DNA of 40,228 bases from Candidatus Spechtbacteria bacterium RIFCSPLOWO2_12_FULL_38_22. Lineage in GTDB: Bacteria > Patescibacteriota > Minisyncoccia > Spechtbacterales > 2-12-FULL-38-22. Of this stretch, positions 23,005 through 32,263 are shown piece by piece (the stretch's first letter is position 1; every line of letters starts with the position of its first letter). The stretch spans positions 1 through 40,228 of the forward strand of contig MHOK01000020.1 in NCBI GenBank assembly GCA_001820055.1. The letters are read 5' to 3'. The position numbers and the translations under genes were made by a program. The notes beneath the pieces were generated by a model. That model was not told where the DNA came from. It did no database searches and saw nothing but the letters and a program-made list of their open reading frames with translations.

Positions 23005-23538
23005 ATGAAATCCTATCAAGAAATAGATACCCCAATAAACGGGGTAAAAATACTACTCAACAAAGTGGCCTCCGACAACAGAGGGCATTTTCTTGATTTA
23101 GCGGAAACAGACAACCCCCTCTTCAAAGACGTAAAGCACCTACACGCCTCTATCGCTACTACAAAGCATATTGCGCGTGGAGAGCACTACCATTATAAAT
23201 TAACAGAAAATTTTTATGTGTTGAACGGAACTTCCTTATTTATAATGCATGACTTCAATGAAGACTCCCCAACCTATGGCAAAACATACGCGCTAATTTT
23301 GGGAGACGGCAAAGAAAAACCAAATACAAATCTAGAAACTTATTACATTGGCGAAGGTCAGCTAGCACAAATAAGTATATCGCCTAAAATATATCACGCA
23401 TTTTGGCCATTAACAGACGACGATGCTGTTATTTTTGTAACGGGTAACACTGGCTACGACGCGCAAGATTATGGCAAACCAAAAATTGAAGAGATTCCTG
23501 GCGCTGTAGAAATTTTAAAACAGCACGGAATAACATAG
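23005..23538 (+). CDS. rfbC: dTDP-4-dehydrorhamnose 3,5-epimerase family protein
   Basis: This 177-residue cupin has the family length and layout. An N-terminal NGVKILLNKV-x-SDNRGHFLDL strand pair leads to ARGEHYHYKLTENFYVLNG, where His61 falls at the place of the catalytic His of RmlC (RGLHYQ). It continues with LAQISISPKIYHAFWPL and YDAQDYGKP near the end. It is divergent from textbook RmlC (HYH instead of HYQ) but its place between rfbB and rfbA makes the role, epimerising dTDP-4-keto-6-deoxyglucose at C3 and C5, very likely. It begins 63 nt after rfbB without a clear ribosome site and ends 8 nt before rfbA. Confidence 0.82.
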   Translation: MKSYQEIDTPINGVKILLNKVASDNRGHFLDLAETDNPLFKDVKHLHASIATTKHIARGEHYHYKLTENFYVLNGTSLFIMHDFNEDSPTYGKTYALILGDGKEKPNTNLETYYIGEGQLAQISISPKIYHAFWPLTDDDAVIFVTGNTGYDAQDYGKPKIEEIPGAVEILKQHGIT

Positions 23539-23546
23539 ATAAATTC

Positions 23547-24614
23547 ATGAAAGCAATAATTACAGCCGGTAAAAGTTCGCCGCCAAAACCGATAAACTAC
23601 ATTCAAAATAAACACCTAATTGAACTTGGTAATACACCACTTATTTTTCATGCGCTAGAACAGGTTGCCAAATCCGGCATAAAAGATGTTGGAATTATAG
23701 TAGAAGATGGCACTCAATACATAGAAAAAGCCGTCAAAAACGGCGGTAACTTTGGATTAAATATAACCTATATACACCAAAAGGGCGGACCTTTGGGGTT
23801 GGCTCATGCTGTATATTGCGCTAGAGAATTTTTGGGAGAGGAAAAATTTATGGTATATCTGGGAGACAACATATTTGATGAGGATATACTAGCTATGCGT
23901 ATAAATTTTGAAAATAGCGGCGCTAATTGTTTGCTAGCACTTGCAAAAATACCAAAACCGGAAAGGTTTGGCGTGCCAGAATTTGATCGACAAGGAAAAA
24001 TAATTGGAATCCAAGAGCGTCCAATAAAACCCAAAAGTCCCTATGCTGTATCTGGAATTTATTTTTACGATAAAAACGTTCATAAAGCGTTCCCTCACAT
24101 AAAACCCAGTTTCCGCGGTATTTATGAAATATCAGACCTTCATACTTGGCTTGCAAAAAATGGATACTCTGTCCAGTATCTTGAAATAAAAAACTGGTGG
24201 AAAGACCGCGGACATCCTCTAGATCTTTTAGAGGGCAACGCCATGGTTTTAAATAAGTTGAAAGCAAATAACCTTGGGAACGTAGAACCCTCGGTTTCAA
24301 TACGGGGCGCAGTAAATATAGGAAAAAATACAAAAATCGGAGGACGCACTGTTATAAGAGGTCCAGTTATTATAGGAGAACACTGTCTGATAAAAAACTC
24401 CTACATAGGCCCCTACACATCAATAGGAAACAAGGTGGAAATACACAACGGACACATAGACCATTCTATTATATATTCGGGGACGAGTATTAATACTTCC
24501 AAAAAAATTGTAGATAGTTTAATTGGAGAAAACACAACAATAAGCGAGGCAGAACACGATACGCCAGCTGGAAATAGGCTTGTTGTATCTGAAAATTCGA
24601 TAATAGCACTATAA
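23547..24614 (+). CDS. rfbA: glucose-1-phosphate thymidylyltransferase-like protein, signature loop changed
   Basis: This is a 355-residue protein of the long RmlA type: a sugar-nucleotide transferase domain (1-240) plus a left-handed beta-helix C terminus (about 255-345, hexapeptide repeats such as IGKNTKIGGRTVIRGPVIIG). RmlA makes dTDP-glucose, the entry to the rhamnose path. Family marks kept are NKHLIELGNTPLIF, GPLGLAHAVYCAREFLG, YLGDN (Asp107, metal site), ERP and WWKDRGHPLDLL. The N-terminal nucleotide loop is abnormal: where family members have G-x-G-T-R-L-R-P this protein has AGKSSPPKPI, so the conserved catalytic Arg is a Pro. It may be inactive, use another residue, or have changed substrate. 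The neighbours still argue for a rhamnose role. Confidence 0.75.
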   Translation: MKAIITAGKSSPPKPINYIQNKHLIELGNTPLIFHALEQVAKSGIKDVGIIVEDGTQYIEKAVKNGGNFGLNITYIHQKGGPLGLAHAVYCAREFLGEEKFMVYLGDNIFDEDILAMRINFENSGANCLLALAKIPKPERFGVPEFDRQGKIIGIQERPIKPKSPYAVSGIYFYDKNVHKAFPHIKPSFRGIYEISDLHTWLAKNGYSVQYLEIKNWWKDRGHPLDLLEGNAMVLNKLKANNLGNVEPSVSIRGAVNIGKNTKIGGRTVIRGPVIIGEHCLIKNSYIGPYTSIGNKVEIHNGHIDHSIIYSGTSINTSKKIVDSLIGENTTISEAEHDTPAGNRLVVSENSIIAL

Positions 24615-24616
24615 AT

Positions 24617-25447
24617 ATGGATATATCAGTAGTGGTAAATCATTATAAATCATCCGAGATGCTTAAGCTTAGCTTAGGCCATCTTAAGATTTGGCAAAAA
24701 GAATTTGAAAAAGATGGAAAAAAGGCAGAGATAATCGTAACAGATTCCCAAACCACTTTTGAAACAAAGCTTCTAATGCAAGATAAATTTCAAGACATTC
24801 ACTTTATAGAAGAAAAAAACAACATAGGATTTGGCAAATCAATAAACAATGCTCTCAAAAAGGTTACAGGGAAATTTATTTTTATAGTAAACGCAGATTT
24901 AATTATTCCAAAACCAGAGGACCTAAATAAAATGATTGAATACCTGGAGGGTAATAAGGATGTGGGCATAGTTGGCCCCTCTCTTAAAAACTTTGACGAG
25001 ACACATCAATCTTCTGCGTTTCGTTACTATACGCCAGCAACTATGGTGGCGCGCAGAACTCCTCTGGGAAAAACCAAATGGGGAAAAGCCATACTAAATA
25101 ACTTTATGCTAAATGACGTTAAAAATTTACTACACAAACCGCACGAGGTTGACTGGATTATGGGGTCTGCGTTATTAACAAAAAAAGAACATCTAGACAA
25201 ACTGGGGTTTTTTGATGAAAGATATTTTATGTATATGGAAGATGTAGATTTGTGCAGAAGGTTCTGGGAAAGCGGACTTAAAGTTATATATTACCCATAC
25301 GCCACCATGTATCACTTTCATGGAGCAGCATCCAGATCGCGTAATATTTTTAAAGCATTATTTAATAAATATACAAGAGTGCATATGGCAAGCGCCTGGA
25401 AATTTTTCCGCAAACATGGACTAAAAAAGGTTAGACACGGAATATAG
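24617..25447 (+). CDS. GT2 family glycosyltransferase, probable rhamnosyltransferase
   Basis: This 276-residue GT-A fold protein starts with DISVVVNHYKSSEML at residue 2. The nucleotide-binding strand is IIVTDSQT and the helix NNIGFGKSINNALK at about 68-82. The metal-binding region is IVNADLIIP, with NAD in place of the usual DxD. VDWIMGSALLTKK and the acceptor-side FMYMEDVDLCRRFW at about 208-221 carry the catalytic Glu-Asp. These marks fit rhamnosyltransferases of the WbbL/RfbF group, and the gene is the last of the rhamnose operon, 2 nt after rfbA. It probably moves rhamnose onto a surface glycan. No membrane helix is seen. A terminator shared with clpB follows. Confidence 0.85.
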   Translation: MDISVVVNHYKSSEMLKLSLGHLKIWQKEFEKDGKKAEIIVTDSQTTFETKLLMQDKFQDIHFIEEKNNIGFGKSINNALKKVTGKFIFIVNADLIIPKPEDLNKMIEYLEGNKDVGIVGPSLKNFDETHQSSAFRYYTPATMVARRTPLGKTKWGKAILNNFMLNDVKNLLHKPHEVDWIMGSALLTKKEHLDKLGFFDERYFMYMEDVDLCRRFWESGLKVIYYPYATMYHFHGAASRSRNIFKALFNKYTRVHMASAWKFFRKHGLKKVRHGI

Positions 25448-25479
25448 GATATTTATTACAGAAACTACACCACTTAACT

Positions 25480-25509
25480 AAAAAATCCTTGCAACCGCAA
25501 GGATTTTTT
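25480..25509. terminator. bidirectional terminator between the rhamnose operon and clpB
   Basis: A 13-bp stem (25480-25492 with 25497-25509, core TCCTTGC/GCAAGGA) is flanked by six A and six T. The clpB stop codon (25508-25510) overlaps its right arm. Confidence 0.9.
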
Positions 25510-28192
25510 AGTTAAGAATTTTTATTAATAATTTGCCTTTTTGTTCTGTTATAGACACCCGCGCAGAACCACGAATTCCTTTTTCTATCAGTTCTTTTGC
25601 TAAAGGGTCTAAAATATATTTTTGTATCGCGCGCTTGAGCGGACGCGCTCCAAAATTTGAATCATATCCGTGCCCTGCGATAAACTCCTTAACACCCTTA
25701 CCTACTTTTAACTCAATCTCGCGCTCGGCAAGTTGTTTCTGAGTACGCTTTAATTGGATTTCTACTATTTCTGCCAAAATTTCTTTATTTAAAGAATGAA
25801 ATATAATAACTTCATCTAACCTGTTTAAAAACTCTGGTTTAAAGTTATTGCGTAGTTCTTTTTCTATCCGTTCACGCATTTCCTGTTCCTTTGCACTATC
25901 GTCCTTTTTAGCATCTGTTGCAAAACCAAGAGGACCCATATCCTTTATATAACTGCTTCCGATGTTTGAGGTCATAATGATAACCGTATTTTTAAAATCA
26001 ACTTTTCTTCCCTTTGAATCTGTCAAATGTCCATCATCTAAAATTTGAAGAAGAGCATTAAATACCTCAGGATGAGCTTTTTCTATTTCATCGAACAACA
26101 CAACACTGTAGGGACGTATTTTTATTCGCTCTGTTAACTGACCGCCTTCCTCATATCCAATATATCCGGGGGGTGAACCGATCATACGACTCACGGAATG
26201 TCGTTCCATATATTCACTCATATCAAGACGCACTATCGCATTCTCATCATCAAACATAAACTCTGCAAGCGCGCGGGCGAGTTCTGTTTTTCCTACACCG
26301 CTAGGGCCTAAAAATATAAACGAGCCAATTGGACGAGAGGCATCGCTAACCCCCGTCCTATTTCTTCGAATTGCGTTTGATACAGATTCAATCGCCTCTT
26401 TCTGTCCGACAACTCTTTTACGCAATCCCTCTTCCATATCTGCCAATCGTTGCACCTCTTCTTGTAACATACGGCTTGCAGGAATTCCCGTCCATCGTGA
26501 AATAACGCGCGCAATATCTTCCTCGGTAATTTCTTCGCGCATTATTCTGCTATCTTTTTGTAATCGCGCTAATTCCTTTTCTTGTTCTTTAAGTTCTTGC
26601 TCATTGCGCGGTATTGTGCCATATCGAATTTCAGCAACACGCTCCAAATCGCCGGAACGCTCGGCAATTTCAGCTTCTTGGCGTTTTTCGTCAATCTCTT
26701 TTCTAAGTTCATGAATTGTACTAATTACGTCTTTTTCATTCCGCCATCTGCGCTCAAGCGCCCTTGAGCGTTCCTTGATATCAGCAAGTTCTTGATTTAT
26801 TTTTTTCAAATTATCACGTGATCTTTTATCTTTTTCGCCTTTCAAAGCCTGCTTTTCAATCTCTAACCTTCTCACATCCCTTTGCAGTTTATCTAGCTCT
26901 TCCGGCTGGCTTTCTATGGTTAACCTAAGAGCAGAAGCAGCCTCATCCATCAAGTCAACCGCCTTATCGGGCAGATAGCGTCCGGGTAAATACCTTTGGG
27001 AAAGTTTTACAGAGGCAATAAGAGCCGCATCTGTAATTCTCACACCATGATGTACTTCGTATTTATCTTTTATTCCGCGCAACACAGATATCGCGTCGTC
27101 TGTGTTGGGTTCCACAACTAAAATCGGCTGAAAGCGCCTCTCAAGCGCCGGATCTTTTTCTATATATTTTTGATATTCCTTGGTTGTTGTTGCTCCAATC
27201 GCATGAAGTTCACCTCTAGCTAGCGCGGGTTTTAATAAATTTGAAGCATCTATGGAACCTTCTGCGGCTCCAGCACCTACAATTGTATGTAATTCATCTA
27301 TAAATAATAAAACCGAACCCGATGCTTGTTGAATTTCTTTTAACAATGCTTTTAATCTATCTTCAAATTCTCCTCTATACTTTGTTCCAGCAACAATAGA
27401 TCCAATATCTAGCGCTAAAAGTTCTTTATTTTTTAAACTTTCTGGAACATCCCCAGCCACAATCCGTTGGGCAAGTCCCTCTGCTATGGCAGTTTTTCCT
27501 ACGCCTGCCTCACCAATAAGTACGGGGTTATTTTTTGTTCTTCGGCTTAAAACCTGCATAACACGCCTTATCTCATCCTCCCGACCAATAATCGGATCTA
27601 GTTTTTCATTTCGCGCCATTTCAGTTAAGTTGCGCGCATATTTTTCAAGGGCCTGAAATTTATCCTCTGGATGAGGGTCGGTGATGCGGACGCCGCCACG
27701 CAACTCGCTTAATGCCACCAAGACATTTTCGTAATTCAACTCTTTTGATTTACCATGTCCCATAACAGAACTTGCTATCATATTGGCTTCTTGCAAAAGC
27801 ATTTGAGCCTTCGTCGGACTATCTATAATAGCCAAAAACATATGTTCTACACTTATAAACTCATCAGAAAGCTTGCGGGATTCTTCGCGACTACGAGCTA
27901 AAATTTTTGCTAAATCTTGAGTAACATAAAGTTGCCCAAATGGAAGAGTACCTACTGAGGGTCCCATTGGATTTATTATACGAGGAAGTTTGTCCAACTC
28001 ATGATCAACGCTTTTCTGCAAACTACCCAAATCCATCCCAAATTTATCTAAAAGAGTTCTTACAATACTTCCATCCTGATCAAGCAAAGCCGCAAGCAAA
28101 TGCAAATCAGACACTTGCTGGTGACTTTTTGTTTGGCTTATCTCTTGAGCTGTTTGCAATGCCTCTTGAGCGTATTGAGTAAAGTTATTCAC
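25508..28192 (-). CDS. clpB: ATP-dependent disaggregase ClpB
   Basis: ClpB (Hsp104 family) threads proteins out of aggregates with the help of DnaK. The 894-residue length is slightly above usual. Domains in order: Clp N domain (1-145, two helical repeats), first AAA module with Walker A GEAGVGKT (227-234) and Walker [10 protein letters not shown] (about 291-299), then a coiled-coil middle domain (about 410-530). A second AAA module follows with Walker [13 protein letters not shown] and Walker [11 protein letters not shown] and the C-terminal [19 protein letters not shown]. The middle domain separates it from ClpA and ClpC. Translation starts at GTG (28192) with no clear ribosome site. The promoter and a CIRCE operator lie 70-120 nt upstream, so HrcA control of heat-shock expression is expected. 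Confidence 0.97.
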   Translation of the reverse strand: MNNFTQYAQEALQTAQEISQTKSHQQVSDLHLLAALLDQDGSIVRTLLDKFGMDLGSLQKSVDHELDKLPRIINPMGPSVGTLPFGQLYVTQDLAKILARSREESRKLSDEFISVEHMFLAIIDSPTKAQMLLQEANMIASSVMGHGKSKELNYENVLVALSELRGGVRITDPHPEDKFQALEKYARNLTEMARNEKLDPIIGREDEIRRVMQVLSRRTKNNPVLIGEAGVGKTAIAEGLAQRIVAGDVPESLKNKELLALDIGSIVAGTKYRGEFEDRLKALLKEIQQASGSVLLFIDELHTIVGAGAAEGSIDASNLLKPALARGELHAIGATTTKEYQKYIEKDPALERRFQPILVVEPNTDDAISVLRGIKDKYEVHHGVRITDAALIASVKLSQRYLPGRYLPDKAVDLMDEAASALRLTIESQPEELDKLQRDVRRLEIEKQALKGEKDKRSRDNLKKINQELADIKERSRALERRWRNEKDVISTIHELRKEIDEKRQEAEIAERSGDLERVAEIRYGTIPRNEQELKEQEKELARLQKDSRIMREEITEEDIARVISRWTGIPASRMLQEEVQRLADMEEGLRKRVVGQKEAIESVSNAIRRNRTGVSDASRPIGSFIFLGPSGVGKTELARALAEFMFDDENAIVRLDMSEYMERHSVSRMIGSPPGYIGYEEGGQLTERIKIRPYSVVLFDEIEKAHPEVFNALLQILDDGHLTDSKGRKVDFKNTVIIMTSNIGSSYIKDMGPLGFATDAKKDDSAKEQEMRERIEKELRNNFKPEFLNRLDEVIIFHSLNKEILAEIVEIQLKRTQKQLAEREIELKVGKGVKEFIAGHGYDSNFGARPLKRAIQKYILDPLAKELIEKGIRGSARVSITEQKGKLLIKILN

Positions 28193-28263
28193 ACTAGGTT
28201 TTGGGTTATAGGTTTTAGATTATAGAAAACTAAAAACTATTTACCCATACTGTACTTAAATAC

Positions 28264-28292
28264 AGTATAGCATATATATAAACAATTAGCAA
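28264..28292 (-). promoter_or_regulatory. clpB promoter
   Basis: TTGCTA (28287-28292), 17 nt, TATACT (28264-28269) on the minus strand. The -35 box lies inside one arm of the CIRCE element, so a bound HrcA would block polymerase. Confidence 0.65.
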
Positions 28293-28312
28293 TCACCCCC
28301 AAAGAGTGCTAA
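28286..28312. promoter_or_regulatory. CIRCE operator (HrcA site) of clpB
   Basis: TTAGCAATC (28286-28294), 9 nt, GAGTGCTAA (28304-28312). The established consensus is TTAGCACTC-N9-GAGTGCTAA, so only one base differs and the spacer is exact. It overlaps the stop codon of the upstream gene. Confidence 0.9.
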
Positions 28313-28728
28313 TTTAATAAATGCAAACCAACTTCGTCGTTAAATTCTCGCTTAAGCTCTCCTTCTCCTGTAAATATAACAACCTCGCAAGTAGAAGAAA
28401 CAACACAACGATGAATATGTCCGCCAACAACATCCATATCTTCCCTGCTAAATAAACCATGCGCGTGGCAAAATACCTTACCTTCCTTCAACGCGATGTT
28501 ACCTGTTATGCTTGCGATTTCTAAAAACTCTTTAAAATTTTTAATCTCATATTCTTTTATCTTCGTATCAAAATACGCTAAATCTAAATCCGCCAGAGAA
28601 CCAATTGCCTGCAACCAGCCAGCTTTAATGTTCTCTTTTTCACAAAAATTTTGTATTGAGTTTATAAACTCCTCGCCCTTATCCAAACGAAAAATATATT
28701 TATTTTTATCCCTGTAAATTGTGTCCAT
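28309..28728 (-). CDS. PPC/DUF296 domain protein
   Basis: About 139 residues from the ATG at 28728. The whole chain is a PPC (PCC, DUF296) domain, known from plant AT-hook proteins and many small bacterial proteins. The family marks are visible: GEEFINSIQNFCEKENIKAGWLQAIGSL near the start, then HAHGLFSREDMDVVGGHIHRCVVSSTCEVVI. The His residues of HAHG and GGHIHR form the likely metal site. The bacterial role is unknown. The frame could open ten codons earlier at a TTG (28758) that overlaps the upstream gene, but no ribosome site supports that. It probably belongs to one transcript with the cupredoxin-like and DUF167 genes. Its stop codon lies in the CIRCE element of clpB. Confidence 0.85.
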   Translation of the reverse strand: MDTIYRDKNKYIFRLDKGEEFINSIQNFCEKENIKAGWLQAIGSLADLDLAYFDTKIKEYEIKNFKEFLEIASITGNIALKEGKVFCHAHGLFSREDMDVVGGHIHRCVVSSTCEVVIFTGEGELKREFNDEVGLHLLN

Positions 28729-28750
28729 AAAAATTACTTTCTTTTTTATG

Positions 28751-29269
28751 TTATTCAACTATAATTATTCCGCCATGGCCTATCTGTAAATGGTTGTGAT
28801 AACCCCAATTACCTTTTTGAGCAAACGTAAAAGACCAGCTTTCTCCTGGTGCAACGCCCTTGCATGTGTCAAATAATTCCCCTGCCAAAGCGGTACTGCA
28901 TTTACTTATATCCGAACTCGGATATAAGGTGTGTGTGGGATGTAGATTTGACGCTGTCCACATAGTATTTGAACTATCATTAACAAAGGTTATCGCATCT
29001 CCTGCTGAAATTTTAACAGTAGCAGATGAGTATCCAGAATCCGTATAAGTAACAGTTATGCTTTGTGGACTTTCTATATCCTCTGTATTGACGGCGTCAT
29101 TTGGGGATTCGTTATCTTCGTTGACCTCCTGCAATTGCACGCTATCGTTTGTATCATCTATCTGATTTGTATCATCTACCTGATTATTGTTACTACTTTT
29201 ATTTGCAAATAATGCAAATGCTGCTATGGCCACAAAAACTACCAAGAGAACCAAAAATGTTTTTTTCAT
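28751..29269 (-). CDS. exported cupredoxin-like protein with altered copper site
   Basis: This 172-residue protein has a signal peptide or anchor (1-22) and an Asn/Asp/Gln-rich linker (about 25-68, with NQVDDT/NQIDDT repeats). A plastocyanin-type fold fills about 70-172: VKISAGDAITFVNDS, NLHPTH at 108-113, two Cys (124 and 136) that could form a disulphide, and GYHNHLQIGHGGIIIVE at the end. In blue copper proteins the last motif has Cys, His and Met ligands; here the places look like His158, His160 and His165, so a normal type-1 site is missing. Its ligand is unknown; a His-only metal site is possible. It shares ATGA with the DUF167 gene upstream, indicating coupled translation. Confidence 0.75.
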   Translation of the reverse strand: MKKTFLVLLVVFVAIAAFALFANKSSNNNQVDDTNQIDDTNDSVQLQEVNEDNESPNDAVNTEDIESPQSITVTYTDSGYSSATVKISAGDAITFVNDSSNTMWTASNLHPTHTLYPSSDISKCSTALAGELFDTCKGVAPGESWSFTFAQKGNWGYHNHLQIGHGGIIIVE

Positions 29270-29496
29270 ATTTTATTATTTATAATTTCTATTATTTTAA
29301 CCTTTGAGCGCTCCCCTGCAATTATATTAACATCTCCCCTTCGCACTTTGAAGTATTTAGCTAATATCTCACGCAATCTTCTATTGGCTTGCCCCTCGTG
29401 CGCGGGAGCATCCACCTTAACTTTATATGTTATCTCATCTAATTTCTCTACAAGCACCTTTCTAGCGCCCGACACTACCTGTATGTTTAACTTCAT
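29266..29496 (-). CDS. DUF167 (YggU-like) protein
   Basis: This 76-residue protein matches the family over its whole length: KLNIQVVSGARKVLVEKL at the start, then YKVKVDAPAHEGQANRRLREILAKYFKV, and VNIIAGERSKVKIIEI at the end. The PAHEGQAN and AGERSK motifs are diagnostic of DUF167. Family members are small alpha/beta proteins of unknown function found across bacteria and eukaryotes. The ATG at 29496 has no clear ribosome site. The stop codon overlaps the start of the cupredoxin-like gene (ATGA). Confidence 0.9.
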   Translation of the reverse strand: MKLNIQVVSGARKVLVEKLDEITYKVKVDAPAHEGQANRRLREILAKYFKVRRGDVNIIAGERSKVKIIEIINNKI

Positions 29497-29534
29497 AAAT
29501 TTAAATATTTACTAAGTGTGTATTGCTTTATGTA

Positions 29535-32186
29535 TTATGACTTGCGGAAAAACCATTTGGTCACTTCGACTAACGTGATATTAACTACAAGCCATATCAC
29601 AAGAATTCCAACCCACGGTAACGTCAGCGCCTGCGTATCTAAAATGTTTTGTAAGAATGGCAAATATATCGCAAAAGCCATTAAGATAAGTCCTATTCCA
29701 ATTCCTATCAATATCCACCTGTTACTGAACGGGTTGAATTGAAATATGCTTTTTTTCAAACTGCGAAGGGGCCATGCTAAAAATAATGTGTAAATTCCAA
29801 ATGCCGCAAATGTAAAACTTCGTACAACACCCTCATCGTATCCCTGACGCATTAAATACCAATAAAAACTAAACAACAGTGCGCTTGTTGCAACTCCCAA
29901 TACTAAAATCATAAATAAAACCTCGCTATCTAAAACTTTGTTTCTTTTTTTACTTAAATGATTTTCAAAATTTTCTTCAAACGCAAACGCAAACGCAGGT
30001 ATACTGTCTGAAAAAAAATTGACCCACAAAATCTGAAGCGCGTTTATCGGTAACGGCAATCCCAATAACAAACTACCCCCTATTAAAAGTACCTCATCTA
30101 AAGCATCGCTTAATAAATACACAATTGTTTTTTTAATATTGCTTAATACACGCCGACCTTCCTCAATTGCGGCAACTATCGTCTGAAAATTATCATCCAA
30201 AAGCACTAAATCTGCTACCTCTTTGGCAACATCTGTCCCACTACCTATCGCAATTCCAATATCAACGGTTTTTAACACGGGCGCATCATTTACACCATCG
30301 CCGGTCATTGCTACAACTTCGCCAGAATGTTTAAAAAGTCTGGCCACGCGCATTTTATCTTCTGGACTAACTCGGGCAAAAATCCTTATACTTTTCAACT
30401 TACGCAAAAGTTCTTCATCGGTAGTCTGTTTTAAATCTTGACCAGTCATTATGTTGCTTTCAGTAATCTCCCATCCAAGTTCGCGGGCAACACTTACTGC
30501 CGTTCCACTTAAATCCCCTGTTACCATAGCAACATGCAAACCAAATCCCTGTACCTTTTTCATGGCATCCACCACTTCCGGACGGATTGGGTCATAAAAT
30601 GAAATAACGCCAGCAAACTGAAGATCCTTCAGGTCATCGGAACTTGATGTTTTAATTTCTTTATCGTGAGATACTATTTTAGCGGCAACCCCCACAACGC
30701 GCATTCCGCTATCTGATAGTTTCTCTATGGATTCCTTTATTTTTATATAACTATCCTTATCTAACTTGGACCTATCCAAAAGAATATCCGGAGCTCCAAG
30801 AACCGCAATAAAATTTGTGCCCTTCAAGTGATCCCATTCAAATTCATCGGTACGTTCTATGAAACTTGCGGAAAATTTATACCTAGAAGAAAATTCTAAA
30901 GTTTTTCTATACTTAATTTTCTTTTTCAAATCTACAATAGATACTCCGTAACGCGAACTATGTTTTACTATATTAGATTCAAGCGGATTTCCTTGAATTA
31001 TCCATTGTTTAGGATTTTCTGTAGGATTTTCTATAACTACATCTGTATTCACTAAAGCTAACTTTAACACATCCACCTGTTCTTTTTCTAAGCCTTCAGC
31101 AAGATTCGTATAAGATGCCGAACCCTCCTTTAAATGTTGCGTCGTCAAAATATCTTTCATGTCCATTTTTGCCTGAGTAAGGGTTCCCGTTTTGTCAGTT
31201 AATATCACTGTCGTAGAACCAAGAGATTCTGCGGCGGCAAGTTTACGCACAACTCCCTTACGCTTTACTAGCCGTTCTACGCCTACAGCCAAAGTCACGG
31301 TTAAAGCAACCGGAAGAGCTTCGGGTATTGAACTAACCGCCATAGCGACTGCCACTAAAAACATATCTAAAACACTCTGGCCTCTTGCAACTCCCAAGAC
31401 AAAAATTGAACCAACTACCAAGGTTAACCCAAGAGCTATAAACCAAGCCATTGATCCTATGGAACGCTGGAGCGGAGTTTTTTCTCTTTGCGTTGTCGCA
31501 ACTAAACTTGCAATGCGCCCAATTTCGGTATTCTGACCGGTACAAGTAACCACAGCAAGACCAGAACCTCCAGCTACAAGAGTCCCGGCATAAACCATGT
31601 TTGCACGCTCCGCAAGTTCAGTAGACTTGGGCAAAATTTGGGTATGTTTAGTAACTGGCAAACTTTCTCCCGTCAAAATTGCCTCATCGACCGACAATAA
31701 ATTGCTATCTATAATGCGCGCATCAGCAGCAACTCTAACTCCATTATTTAAATGCATTATATCCCCGGGAACAACTTCGTTTGCTGAAAATTCGTGTTCT
31801 TCATTCTGCCTAATCACGCGAACTCTTTCTTTTATATATGTTTTTAAATGTTCTAATGCCTCTTCTGCTCGGTTTTCTTGATAAAAACCAAGCGCTGTAT
31901 TTATAATAATAGCTAAAATAACTACTCCTGCCGAAATCCAATCTTCCAAGAACAAAGTTACGACTGCAGCAATAATTAAAATAAATATCAAAGGACTTTT
32001 AAATTGACTTAAAAATATACGCAACTTTGTTATTCTTTTTGTTTTTTTAAATATATTTCCACCAAAAAACTTAAGACGCTGTTGGACCTCTTCGTTAGAT
32101 AAACCACGATGAGTAGTTTCTAAAATGTTTATTGAATCCGCAGGGCTTAATGCCCAAAAAGGCCGTTTGATTGTATCTAAATCCAT
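29535..32186 (-). CDS. calcium-type P-type ATPase
   Basis: About 883 residues from ATG 32186. P2-type cation pump with a cation-ATPase N-terminal domain (WALSPADSINILETTHRGLSNEEV), membrane pair, actuator motif LTGES and TM4 motif IPEALPV. The phosphorylation site is DKTGTLTQ, followed by the ATP-binding domain, TGD, and GDGVNDAPVL. TM6 contains WVNFFSDSIPA and the C terminus has four more helices. PEALP in TM4 and N-x-x-x-D in TM6 match SERCA/PMR1-like pumps, so calcium export is most likely; manganese is an alternative. Ten codons earlier a TTG (32213) would open the frame inside a terminator hairpin, so I chose the ATG, which follows TATAAT by only 6 nt and suggests a leaderless mRNA. It follows the Fic gene on the same strand. 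Confidence 0.9.
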   Translation of the reverse strand: MDLDTIKRPFWALSPADSINILETTHRGLSNEEVQQRLKFFGGNIFKKTKRITKLRIFLSQFKSPLIFILIIAAVVTLFLEDWISAGVVILAIIINTALGFYQENRAEEALEHLKTYIKERVRVIRQNEEHEFSANEVVPGDIMHLNNGVRVAADARIIDSNLLSVDEAILTGESLPVTKHTQILPKSTELAERANMVYAGTLVAGGSGLAVVTCTGQNTEIGRIASLVATTQREKTPLQRSIGSMAWFIALGLTLVVGSIFVLGVARGQSVLDMFLVAVAMAVSSIPEALPVALTVTLAVGVERLVKRKGVVRKLAAAESLGSTTVILTDKTGTLTQAKMDMKDILTTQHLKEGSASYTNLAEGLEKEQVDVLKLALVNTDVVIENPTENPKQWIIQGNPLESNIVKHSSRYGVSIVDLKKKIKYRKTLEFSSRYKFSASFIERTDEFEWDHLKGTNFIAVLGAPDILLDRSKLDKDSYIKIKESIEKLSDSGMRVVGVAAKIVSHDKEIKTSSSDDLKDLQFAGVISFYDPIRPEVVDAMKKVQGFGLHVAMVTGDLSGTAVSVARELGWEITESNIMTGQDLKQTTDEELLRKLKSIRIFARVSPEDKMRVARLFKHSGEVVAMTGDGVNDAPVLKTVDIGIAIGSGTDVAKEVADLVLLDDNFQTIVAAIEEGRRVLSNIKKTIVYLLSDALDEVLLIGGSLLLGLPLPINALQILWVNFFSDSIPAFAFAFEENFENHLSKKRNKVLDSEVLFMILVLGVATSALLFSFYWYLMRQGYDEGVVRSFTFAAFGIYTLFLAWPLRSLKKSIFQFNPFSNRWILIGIGIGLILMAFAIYLPFLQNILDTQALTLPWVGILVIWLVVNITLVEVTKWFFRKS

Positions 32187-32192
32187 GTACCT

Positions 32193-32198
32193 ATTATA
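32193..32198 (-). promoter_or_regulatory. -10 box of the P-type ATPase gene
   Basis: Perfect TATAAT on the minus strand, 6 nt before the ATG at 32186. No clear -35 box, since the sequence upstream is a terminator hairpin. Confidence 0.45.
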
Positions 32199-32233
32199 AC
32201 AAAAAGTTCGCAAACTTTTGCGAACTTTTTGTT
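32198..32233. terminator. terminator fused to the next promoter
   Basis: A perfect 17-bp stem (32198-32214 with 32217-32233) has a 2-nt centre and runs of A and T at the ends. It ends the Fic gene transcript; its last base is also the first base of the TATAAT of the ATPase gene. Confidence 0.8.
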
Positions 32234-32263
32234 AAGGAAATAGAATTCAATTTGTCGGTTAGT

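Noticed and set aside
32187-32213. TTG at 32213 as the start of the calcium ATPase
   Set aside because: It lies within a terminator hairpin and upstream of the -10 box; the ATG at 32186 fits the family start better.
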